A DNA stretch of 64,000 nt from Rhizobium sp. NXC14 (GTDB taxonomy: Bacteria; Pseudomonadota; Alphaproteobacteria; Rhizobiales; Rhizobiaceae): positions 2,607,001-2,671,000 of the forward strand of contig NZ_CP021030.1 in assembly GCF_002117485.1 (NCBI RefSeq), read 5' to 3'. This document shows, piece by piece, positions 7,981 to 16,400 of this stretch (positions within the stretch are counted from its first letter, which is position 1; every line of letters begins with the position of its first letter). Made by a program: the position numbers and the translations under genes. Under the pieces are notes generated by a model, which was not told the origin of the DNA, did not search any database, and was given only the letters and a program-made list of their open reading frames with translations.

Positions 7981-9284
7981 GCGGCAATCCCGGCGAGATC
8001 GATCAGATGCATGTAGGAACCCGCAACCTGCCCGCGCCGCAGCCCCGCCCGGCCGAGATCGGTTCCGATCGCATCCCGGACCTGAAACAGCCGTTCGCCC
8101 TCGCCTTCGGAAATGAGGGTCGAATAGTGGAACTCATGCGCCGTCATCGCCCGCTGAAAGATTGCACCGTCGAGCGGCATGACGTGGCGATAACCGAGAT
8201 GGCGTTTGCGCGCGGCATAGCTAGTGACGACGGGCAGCAGGCCGAGCATCTCGTGACGCTTCCTCTCTGCGTCAATCAGCCCTTCGCCGAGCACCATATA
8301 GCCGCCGCACTCGCCATAGATCCGGATGCCGCGCGCCGCCGCATCGAGGAGGGCGGCGCGGAAATTGGGCGCCTGGGAAAGCGTTCCGGCATGCAGCTCG
8401 GGATAACCCCCGGGCAGATAGATCGCATCGGCGTCGGCAGCAGGCGCCTCGTCGGCAAGCGGCGAGAAGAAGGAAATCGAAGCCCCCCGCCGCCGCCAGC
8501 CAAGCAGCATATGTTCATAGGAAAAGGCGAAAGCGATATCGCGGGCCACTGCAATGCGACTGCCGAGCGGCGGCAGACGATCAATATTGGCAGCCGACGG
8601 TCGGTTGAGGCCCTGCCTCGCGATGCGCAGCAGAAACTCGAAATTGCATTCCTCGGAGACGGCATCCGCCGCATGCTCGATGAAACCTTCGAGGCTCGGA
8701 TGTTCACAGGCCTGAACAAGGCCGAGATGGCGATCCGGCAAGGCAAGCGCCTTGTCGCTGCCGATCACGGCGATCACGGGCATCCGGATCGCCTCGAGCG
8801 CCTGACGCAGCATCGCCTCGTGCCGTTCGCTGCCGACCTTGTTGAGGATGACGCCGGCAACGCGGACATCGGCGCGGAAACCGGCAAAACCCGCCACCAG
8901 CGGTGCTATCGATTGCGACATGCGCGAACCGTCGACGACCAGCACCACGGAAAGGCCGAGCTGGGCGGCCAGATCCGCTGCCGTCCCCTTGCCGTCGGCC
9001 GCCCCATCGAACAGTCCCATCATCGCCTCGACGACGAGAATGCGGTCGCCGGAGCGATGCAGCGTCGCATTGGCCGAGATCAGCTCCGGCCGCATCGCCC
9101 AGGGGTCGAAGTTCAGGCAAGGCGTGCCGCTTGCCGCCGCATGGAAGGCGGGATCGATATAGTCGGGGCCGGCCTTGCCCGGCGCGACCGCGATGCCGCG
9201 CCGGCGAAGCGCCCTCAGGAGCCCAAGCGTCACCGTCGTCTTGCCGGCACCGGAGGAAGGAGCTGCGATCAGGAGGCCGCTCAT
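7977..9284 (-). CDS. cobB: Hydrogenobyrinic acid a,c-diamide synthase CobB
   Basis: A 435-residue glutamine amidotransferase of the CobB/CbiA family. The N-terminal ATP-binding domain opens with MSGLLIAAPSSGAGKTTVTLG, and the C-terminal class I-like amidotransferase domain has the nucleophile Cys in IYGECGGYMVLGEG and EFHYST near the end. It amidates the a and c side chains of hydrogenobyrinic acid before cobalt insertion by CobNST. The start at 9284 overlaps the cobA stop as ATGA. The open frame continues much further upstream, but that part is antisense-like sequence inside cobA. Confidence 0.95.
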   Translation of the reverse strand: MSGLLIAAPSSGAGKTTVTLGLLRALRRRGIAVAPGKAGPDYIDPAFHAAASGTPCLNFDPWAMRPELISANATLHRSGDRILVVEAMMGLFDGAADGKGTAADLAAQLGLSVVLVVDGSRMSQSIAPLVAGFAGFRADVRVAGVILNKVGSERHEAMLRQALEAIRMPVIAVIGSDKALALPDRHLGLVQACEHPSLEGFIEHAADAVSEECNFEFLLRIARQGLNRPSAANIDRLPPLGSRIAVARDIAFAFSYEHMLLGWRRRGASISFFSPLADEAPAADADAIYLPGGYPELHAGTLSQAPNFRAALLDAAARGIRIYGECGGYMVLGEGLIDAERKRHEMLGLLPVVTSYAARKRHLGYRHVMPLDGAIFQRAMTAHEFHYSTLISEGEGERLFQVRDAIGTDLGRAGLRRGQVAGSYMHLIDLAGIAA

Positions 9285-10120
9285 GCCCGCACCTGGCCGG
9301 ACTGGCGGAACGGATCGGGCTGCAGGCGTCGTCCGGCGAGAGCGCCAACCCAGTCGAGCGAGGCCCGCAGCCGCACTACCTCGCCAACGACGACCACCGC
9401 CGGCGGCTCGAGCCCGGAGGCGGCAACAGCCTCGGTCGCCTGCCCGAGCGTCGTCTCCAGCACCTGCTGCGCACCGGTCGCCGCATTGCAGACGAAAGCT
9501 ACGGCCTCGGACGGCGAGCGGCCCGACGCAATGAGATTGGCGCTGATCTGGGCGATATGCTTCATCGCCATGTACATGACGATCACGGGCGAACCCTTGC
9601 CGATCGCTTCCCAATCTATCCTGTCGGGCACGATGCCGGAGGAATCATGGCCGGTAAGAAACGTCACCGCATGATTGATCTCGCGGTGCGTCACCGGAAT
9701 GCCGGCATAGGCAAGCCCGCCGATACCGGCGGTGATCCCCGGCACGATGCGGAAAGGGATATTGTGCTCGACCAGCGTCAGCGCCTCCTCCCCGCCGCGC
9801 CCGAAGACGAAGGGATCGCCACCCTTCAGCCGCAGCACCCGCTTGCCGGTGTGCGCCAGTTCCACCAGACGCAACGAAATATCCCGCTGCTTGGCCGAGG
9901 GTTTGCCGCCGCGTTTGCCGGCATATTCGAGTTCGGCGCCGGGGTGCGCGAGCCTCAGACAGTCCTCATTGACCAACGCATCATGGACGATCACATCGGC
10001 CTCGGCGAGCCCCTTGGCGGCCAAGAGCGTCAGCAGACCCGGATCACCCGGACCGGCCCCGACGAGCCAGACGCTGCCCGGCTCCAATGCCGGCAAATGG
10101 GAGAATGCGCTATTCAACAT
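9281..10120 (-). CDS. cobA: Uroporphyrinogen-III C-methyltransferase CobA
   Basis: A 279-residue SAM-dependent tetrapyrrole methyltransferase that converts uroporphyrinogen III to precorrin-2, the entry to the corrin pathway. The two family signatures are VWLVGAGPGDPGLLTLLA near the N-terminus and VLRLKGGDPFVFGRGGEE near residue 100, followed by GITAGIGGLAYAGIPVTHR. It is first of the cobA-cobB-cobC-cobD block, joined by 4-base overlaps. No CysG-type dehydrogenase domain is fused, so precorrin-2 is directed only to cobalamin (or handled by a separate siroheme enzyme elsewhere). Confidence 0.95.
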   Translation of the reverse strand: MLNSAFSHLPALEPGSVWLVGAGPGDPGLLTLLAAKGLAEADVIVHDALVNEDCLRLAHPGAELEYAGKRGGKPSAKQRDISLRLVELAHTGKRVLRLKGGDPFVFGRGGEEALTLVEHNIPFRIVPGITAGIGGLAYAGIPVTHREINHAVTFLTGHDSSGIVPDRIDWEAIGKGSPVIVMYMAMKHIAQISANLIASGRSPSEAVAFVCNAATGAQQVLETTLGQATEAVAASGLEPPAVVVVGEVVRLRASLDWVGALAGRRLQPDPFRQSGQVRA

Positions 10121-10300
10121 TTTGTTGATCTAGGCCCAGCGAGGGCCAAGGTCAACGCCGCCCGCGCTGCCTCACTTGAAGTTGCTGAGATAACGATGAC
10201 TCACTTTGCAAGCAAGCGGATTCAATATCGCAGGAAAGCGACGCAACAGCGTGAATATATTATAATATACCCAAACGAGACCGCCCGCTGCACGGACTGC

Positions 10301-10405
10301 TGACAAAGTCGTCCAACTCCTCTTCGTCATTCTCGGCCTTGTCCCGAGTATCTGTGGCGGCCGCGGCAGACCCTCGACACAAGGCTACACAAGGCCGAGG
10401 GTGAC
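10301..10405. repeat. Palindromic intergenic repeat (copy 1) between cobA and nucleoside hydrolase
   Basis: The 339-base gap between cobA and the nucleoside hydrolase gene contains a large imperfect inverted repeat: arms 10326-10342 and 10389-10405 pair at 15 of 17 positions. Inside the left arm is the shorter palindrome CTCGGCCTTGTCCCGAG. The left part (TGACAAAGTC followed by a CTCGG...CCGAG core) recurs at 37063-37109, which shows it is a dispersed element. It could also form a terminator-like hairpin for the nucleoside hydrolase transcript. No gene was seen in this gap. Confidence 0.6.
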
Positions 10406-10459
10406 CCCGAAAAAAGCAAGTCGAAAGTTGGCGCCTGCTGCAATCAGCCTTCAAGGCCC

Positions 10460-11410
10460 TCAGCCGCGAAGCAGCGTATCGCGGATCAGCTTTAGGACCT
10501 TTTCCGACTCGATCCCTGTGGTGACGATTTGGCTCGGCCGATCATCCCAATCGCCGGGCGGGAAGCGGCGGCCATCCGGCTTGACGATCGTCTGGCCGTC
10601 GGCAATGCCGCCGCAGACGACGCGCACCGCCCCCGATATCGACGAGAACAGTTCCGGGGCCACGACGTAGACTGCGGCGCAGCTGTCATGCACCATCATG
10701 CCGTCCTCGACCGCATGCTTGTAGAAGTCGATATAGGACTGCGAGAGTGCATCGAGCAGTTTCACGGCGCCATCTCCCTCGGCCGCCATCCTGCCAAGAT
10801 AACTGCGGCTCATCGTGGTGATCGAGGTGACGTCGAGGCCGATGACGACCACCTTCCAGGGCGCGGTCATGACAATGTCGGCGGCCTCAGGATCGCCGTG
10901 AATGTTGGCCTCGGCGACCGGCGAGACATTGCCGGGCACATAGAAATTGCCACCCATGATGACGACGTCCTTGACCAGGGTCGCAATCTCGGGATCCTCC
11001 TTCAGCGCCATTGCCAGATTGGTCATCCGTCCGACCGCGACCAGGCGCACTTCGCCGGGATTGGCACGCACGGTGTCGATGATGAAGCGGTGCGCCGGGC
11101 GCGGATCGAGCGGCAGGTCGATCGCTGCGGGCACCTCGATATCGCCGAGGCCGTTGTCGCCATGCACCATGGAAGGCCATTCCCGCTCGGCGCGCGAGGC
11201 ATCGATGGTGACGCTGGCGCCTTTGGCGACCGGCGCGGGAATATTCCACTCGCGCTTGAGGAAGAGCGCATTGCGCGTCGTCGTCTCCACCGATGCATTG
11301 CCAAAGACCGTGGTGATGCCGATCAGATCGATTTCGGGATGGCGATGTAGGAAGAGAAGCGCCATGGCGTCGTCAACGCCCGGGTCAGTGTCATAAATGA
11401 CCTTGTGCAT
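10460..11410 (-). CDS. Ribonucleoside hydrolase (IunH family)
   Basis: A 316-residue inosine/uridine-preferring nucleoside hydrolase. The N-terminal calcium-binding aspartate cluster YDTDPGVDDAMAL is intact, and GNASVETTTRNAL, VRLVAVGRMTNLAMAL and the C-terminal VHDSCAAVYVV are typical of the family. It releases the base from ribonucleosides, feeding salvage or catabolism. The start at 11410 has GAGGA nine bases upstream. It lies between cobE and cobA on the same strand, so it may be co-transcribed with cobalamin genes, but no pathway link is established. Confidence 0.9.
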   Translation of the reverse strand: MHKVIYDTDPGVDDAMALLFLHRHPEIDLIGITTVFGNASVETTTRNALFLKREWNIPAPVAKGASVTIDASRAEREWPSMVHGDNGLGDIEVPAAIDLPLDPRPAHRFIIDTVRANPGEVRLVAVGRMTNLAMALKEDPEIATLVKDVVIMGGNFYVPGNVSPVAEANIHGDPEAADIVMTAPWKVVVIGLDVTSITTMSRSYLGRMAAEGDGAVKLLDALSQSYIDFYKHAVEDGMMVHDSCAAVYVVAPELFSSISGAVRVVCGGIADGQTIVKPDGRRFPPGDWDDRPSQIVTTGIESEKVLKLIRDTLLRG

Positions 11411-11480
11411 AATATATCCTCTAAATGTGAATCGCGAGCCTGCCGGTTGGCGCCGCGAATTGCCGCCACCATAGCGACCG

Positions 11481-11900
11481 TCAGGCTTTCTGCAACCCGC
11501 CTCGGGCGACTGCCGCCGTCGCCTGCGCCGACTTGATTTTGCCAAGCACCAGTTCGGCATCGTCGCCGATCGCAGCAAGCGCCGCCGATTCCGCAACGCC
11601 ATGGCAGCCGACGCGAGCAAAGACGACGGCCGATGGATTTCTGAGCCGCGGCGTTTCCCGCTCCAGCCGAGGAGCGTCGAAGAATCGGGCCGGCACGGCA
11701 AAATGCCTGGCGACTGACCAGATTGCCGCCTCCTGCCGGCGGCTGCCTATGGAAGCGACGGCGGCGAGTTCATCCGCGCCGATACCCGCAGCCTTGAGCG
11801 CCTCAAAGGCGAGCGCCAACACCTCCGCAGGCTGTGCCCCACGCTCGCAGCCAAGACCGAGCACATGGCGCCGTGTGGGATTGAAAGAAATGTCGCTCAT
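11481..11900 (-). CDS. cobE: Cobalamin biosynthesis protein CobE
   Basis: A 139-residue protein matching the CobE / CbiG C-terminal domain family. The start motif is HVLGLGCERGAQPAEVLALA, followed by IGADELAAVASIGSRRQEAA and a Gly-rich C-terminal part with VGCHGVAESAAL. CobE is required in the aerobic cobalamin pathway, but its precise chemical role is not settled. The start at 11900 gives the usual length. A longer open frame continues upstream across the opposite-strand permease gene and is not credible. It is followed 70 bases later by the nucleoside hydrolase. Confidence 0.88.
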   Translation of the reverse strand: MSDISFNPTRRHVLGLGCERGAQPAEVLALAFEALKAAGIGADELAAVASIGSRRQEAAIWSVARHFAVPARFFDAPRLERETPRLRNPSAVVFARVGCHGVAESAALAAIGDDAELVLGKIKSAQATAAVARGGLQKA

Positions 11901-11999
11901 GGAAGCAGCCGATTGTGCCGTTGCTGTGTCCTTGCAGCCATTGCAGCTTGGAGAGGGAAATGCAACAAGGCGGGCTGAAAGCCCTTCTGGAATAGCATC

Positions 12000-12785
12000 T
12001 TGCCTGACATTGCCCTCCATCTGCTTCTGCTGCTCTGCGCGGCTGCCTTCTTTGCCGGTTTCGTCGATGCAATTGCCGGCGGCGGCGGTCTCATCACCGT
12101 TCCCGCCATGTTGATCGCCGGCATCCCGCCGCTGCAGACGCTCGGAACCAACAAGGTGCAATCGATCTTCGGCGCAGCTTCCGCGACGCTCGCCTATGCC
12201 CGCAAGGGCCATGTGGAGCTTTCCGAACAGCTGCCGATGGCGCTGATGGCCCTCATGGGCGGGGCACTCGGCGCCGCTCTTGCGACGATCGTCCCAGGCC
12301 AGGTGCTTCAAGCGATCATGCCTGTGCTGCTGCTGGCAATCGCAATCTTCTTTGCCGTCAAGCCGAACCTCAACGATCTTGACAAACACCGCCTCATCAC
12401 GCCCTTCGCCTTCGGCCTGACGCTGGTGCCGGCCATCGGCTTCTACGACGGCGTCTTCGGCCCCGGCACCGGCTCTTTCTTCATGCTCGCCTTCGTCACC
12501 CTCGCCGGCTTCGGCGTGCTGAAGGCGACGGCCCACACCAAACTTTTGAACTTCGGCTCGAATTTCGGTGCACTGATCGTCTTCGCAAGCTTCGGCGCGA
12601 TCCTCTGGAAGATCGGCCTGCTGATGGGCGTCTGCCAATTCCTCGGCGCACAAGTGGGCTCACGGCTTGCCATGCGCATCGGCGCAAAGCTGATCAAGCC
12701 GCTGCTCGTGATCGTCTGCGTCGCTTTGGCGGTCAAGCTGCTCGCCGATCCGGCAAATCCCCTGCGGATCTGGCTCGGCGTTTAG
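12000..12785 (+). CDS. TSUP-family (TauE/SafE) membrane permease
   Basis: A 261-residue membrane protein with the TSUP pattern: an N-terminal hydrophobic segment with AGFVDAIAGGGGLITVPAML, NKVQSIFGAASATLAY, and a second half repeat beginning PAIGFYDGVFGPGTGSFFMLA. The family exports or imports sulfur-containing and other small anions. The apparent start is TTG at 12000, as no in-frame ATG lies upstream at suitable distance. It runs opposite to the surrounding cob genes, between cobE and cobO. Its substrate cannot be told from sequence. Confidence 0.88.
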   Translation: MPDIALHLLLLLCAAAFFAGFVDAIAGGGGLITVPAMLIAGIPPLQTLGTNKVQSIFGAASATLAYARKGHVELSEQLPMALMALMGGALGAALATIVPGQVLQAIMPVLLLAIAIFFAVKPNLNDLDKHRLITPFAFGLTLVPAIGFYDGVFGPGTGSFFMLAFVTLAGFGVLKATAHTKLLNFGSNFGALIVFASFGAILWKIGLLMGVCQFLGAQVGSRLAMRIGAKLIKPLLVIVCVALAVKLLADPANPLRIWLGV

Positions 12786-12802
12786 TCGCAAAGCACCTGA
12801 CC

Positions 12803-13438
12803 TCAGAACTCCACGCCGGGCTGCCCTTTGATGCCGGAACGAAACGGGTGTTTGACGAGTTCCATCTCCGTCACCAGATCGGCGATCTCGATCAGCTCTT
12901 CCTTGGCGTTGCGTCCTGTCAGCACGACATGCGTCATGGCGGGTTTCTCATTCTTCAGGAAGGCGACGACATCGTTGATGTCGAGATAATCGTAGCGCAG
13001 CGCGATGTTGATCTCGTCGAGCAGCACCATGGAATTGCGTTCGTCGCGGATCAACTCCTTGGCCTTTTCCCAGGCCGCCGAGGCGGCGGCGATGTCGCGG
13101 GCCCGGTCCTGCGTTTCCCAGGTGAAGCCCTCGCCCATCGTGTGGAACTGGCAGAGATCGGAAAAATGCTTCTCGATCAGGTCGCGCTCGCCGGTCCACA
13201 TCGCGCCCTTGATGAACTGCACGACGGCTGACGGCTTGCCGTGCGCGATGTGGCGGAAGATCATGCCGAATGCGGCTGACGACTTGCCCTTGCCCTTGCC
13301 GGTATGGACGATGATCAAGCCCTTGCCGTCCGTCTTGGTCGCCATGATCTTGTCGCGCGCAGCCTTCTTCTTCGCCATCTTCTCGGCGTGGCGCGCATCA
13401 TCCTTGGCCGCTTCGTTTTCCAGGATCTCGTCGCTCAT
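12803..13438 (-). CDS. cobO: Corrinoid adenosyltransferase CobO
   Basis: A 211-residue CobO/BtuR-type ATP:corrinoid adenosyltransferase. The P-loop reads HTGKGKGKSSAAFG near residue 45, followed by the family blocks VVQFIKGAMWTGE, FTWETQDR, LLDEINIALRY and VVLTGRNAKEELIEIADLVTEM. The N-terminus is a lysine-rich helix. It adds the upper adenosyl ligand after cobalt insertion. It is the last gene of the riboswitch-led operon; its ATG shares one base with the cobN stop (TGATG). Confidence 0.95.
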   Translation of the reverse strand: MSDEILENEAAKDDARHAEKMAKKKAARDKIMATKTDGKGLIIVHTGKGKGKSSAAFGMIFRHIAHGKPSAVVQFIKGAMWTGERDLIEKHFSDLCQFHTMGEGFTWETQDRARDIAAASAAWEKAKELIRDERNSMVLLDEINIALRYDYLDINDVVAFLKNEKPAMTHVVLTGRNAKEELIEIADLVTEMELVKHPFRSGIKGQPGVEF

Positions 13439-16400
13439 CAGTGCACCTCATTCAGTTGCGTGGCTGCCAGGTCGAACCGGGCCGAATTGCTGCGCGGCGT
13501 CCAGAGCCCGCGATCGATCGCTTCGCGCAGCCGCTCTCGCATCTCGTCGAATGCCGCCGGGTTCTTCTCGATCATGAAGTCACGCACGCCTGGATCGGCG
13601 ACGAAGGCCCGAAAGACCGCCTCGAAATGATGCGCGCCGACCGCGCCCGTCGTCGCCGCGAAGGCGAAGAGATAATCGACGGTGGCGGCGATCTCGGCCG
13701 CTCCCTTGTAGCCATGGCGCATGACGCCCGTTATCCATTTTGGATTGACCACGCGCCCGCGCACGACGCGGCCGATTTCCTCTTCAAGCGCGCGGATCAC
13801 CGGTCGTTCGGGCCTGGAATGATCGTTATGATAGATTGCGGGGCGTTTACCGGTGAGTTCCTCAGCCGCCGCCGCCATGCCGCCTTCGAACTGGTAGTAG
13901 TCGTCACTGTCGAGCAGGTCATGCTCGCGATTGTCCTGGTTCTGAATGATAGCTTGCACAGAGCGCAACCGCTCCTCGAAAAGGCCGCGTTCGGCCCTGC
14001 CTTCCTCGCCGGCGCCATAGGCATAACTTCCCCACACAAGATAGGCCTCGGCAAGATCGGCACGCCGCTCCCAGCCCTTTTCATCGATCAGTGCCTGCAA
14101 CCCCGCGCCATAGGCGCCCGGTTTCGAGCCGAAGATGCGATAGCCCGCCCGCTTCGCCGCCGTGTTCTCATCGAGCCCAGCCGCAGCGAGCCGCGCGGTC
14201 TCGCCGCGCATTCGCCCGGCAATCGGATTATCCGCCGCGTCCTCTTCGAGCGCGCCGACAGCGCGGATCGCCTTGTCGAACAGCGCGATCTGCTCTGGGA
14301 AGGCGTCGCGGAAGAAACCGGATATGCGCAGCGTCACGTCAACCCGCGGTCGCCGCAGCAGAGCCGGCGGAATGATTTCGTAGCCGGTGACACGCCGTGA
14401 GGCCATGTCCCAGACCGGCTCGACGCCGATCAGCGCTAAGGCCTGAGCAATATCATCGCCGCCGGTGCGCATGTTGGACGTGCCCCAGGCTGTCAGCCCG
14501 AAGGAGACAGGCCATTCGCCGTGATCCTGCACGTATCGGCGGATCAGCAGTTCCGCGGATTTCTTGCCGAGTTCGTAAGCAGCCGCTGTCGGCACCGCCC
14601 GGCTGTCGACAGAGTAGAAATTCCGCCCGGTTGGCAAGACATCCGGCCGTCCGCGCGTCGGCGCACCGGATGGGCCGGGCGGCACGAAACGGCCGTCGAG
14701 GCCCCGGAGCAGGCTGGCGATCTCGGCCGGACCACAGGCAAGGATGGATGGCTTGAGACACGCTTTGATTTCGTCCAGCACAGCTCTGGTTTGGACCCAG
14801 AGGGTTGGGCACGCCATTTCACCGGAAACGAGCTTGGCGGCGAGCAGTTCAATGCGCTCGACGGTGTCACCGTTACTGCGCCAGGGGGCGTCGAGGATAT
14901 CTGCGAGGACAGCCGGACGCGGGCCAGTCCAAAGAGTCGCCATATCGCAATCGAGTGGGTCGAACGGACGCTGAAGCGCGCGACTCCCCTCCTCCCCGGC
15001 GGGGAGAAGGTGGCCCGAAGTGTCGGATGAGGGGACCGCAGACTCCGCCTCGCTTGCGCTCAGCCGCTCGCTCCTACCGTCGCTCGCCCCCTCATCTGTC
15101 CTGACGGACATCTTCTCCCCGCTGGGGAGAAGGGGGAAACTCAACCCAGCATCCCCCGCAATCGCCCGCTGCAAACTCGCATCGCCACCCACTCCCAGCC
15201 CGCGCGGTACCCGCGCCAGCGCCATGGTGAGATCCGTCAGCAACCGCCCCTCCGGCGACACGCCGAAGACATGCAGCCCATCGCGGATCTGCATCTCCTT
15301 CAGATCGCAAAGATAGGCGTCGAGCTTCTTCAGCGCCTCACCTTCGCTCTCGCCTTTCGCAATCCCCGCATCCCGATCCAGCCCGATATCGGTGACGAGA
15401 TCGAGGATCTGGCGGCTGAGCAGCCGAATGCGGCGGGGATCGCCGCCCGAAGCTTCGTAATATTCATCGACCAGCGCCTCTAGATCCTTGAGCGGCCCAT
15501 AGCTCTCGGCCCGCGTCAAAGGCGGCGTCAGGTGATCGATGATGACTGCGGCGGTGCGGCGCTTGGCCTGGGTGCCCTCGCCCGGATCATTGACGATAAA
15601 GGGATAAAGATGCGGCAGCGGTCCAAGGATCGCTTCCGGGTAGCACGTCTCCGACAGCGCCAGCGCCTTACCCGGCAGCCATTCAAGATTGCCATGCTTG
15701 CCCATGTGAATGACGGCATCGACGCCATATTCGCGCCGCAGGAAAGCATAGAACGCGATATAGCCATGCGGCGGTACGAGATCCGGCGAATGGTAGCTGT
15801 CCTTTGGATCGATATTGTAGCCGCGCGCCGGCTGGATGCCGATCAGGACACCGCCGAAGCGGGCGAAAGGCAGGGCGAAGACGCCATCGCGAAAATAGGG
15901 ATCGTTCTCTGGCTCGCCCCAGCGGGCCGTCACCTCCTCTTGAATCTTTTTGGGAAGCGATTCCAGGAAATCTTTGTAGCGACTGAGCGAAAGCGCCTCG
16001 CGGATAAGCCGGCCGTCATGTCCCGAATTGGTCGGCCCCTCCATCAGATGCTGGATCAGCGCGTCACCATCGGCCGGAAGATCGGCGACTGGATAACCCG
16101 CGGCCGCCATTGCCCGAAGCACCTCGATGCTGCCGGCCGGCGTGTCGAGCCCGACGCCGTTGCCGAGCCGGCCGTCGCGGTTTGGATAATTGGCCATCAC
16201 GAGAGCGATGCGCCTCCTATTGGCTGGCGTCCCGCGCAGCCGCGCCCAGTTGGCGGCCAGTTCCGCCGTGTAACGCACCCGACCGGCATCGGGCATGCTG
16301 GCTACGATGTTCGCCTCGACAACAGCGTCGTAACGCGCCGCCGTCTTGAAGGACACCGCCCGCGCCAATATTCGCCCATCGACTTCAGGCAGCGCCACAT

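Noticed and set aside
9285..9614. Upstream extension of cobB
   Set aside because: It overlaps cobA, and the conserved N-terminus with the P-loop begins at 9284 with an ATGA overlap.
8007..10303. Long plus-strand frames opposite cobA and cobB
   Set aside because: Composition is rich in Arg, Pro and His and mirrors the coding minus strand; no Shine-Dalgarno or domain.
11901..12653. Upstream extension of the cobE frame to about 390 codons
   Set aside because: The extra part is antisense to the TSUP permease gene and not protein-like; CobE of normal length starts at 11900.
14984..15135. Repeat in cobN as a CRISPR-like or phage sequence
   Set aside because: There is no regular repeat-spacer pattern; the structure is two palindromes, as in intergenic mosaic elements.
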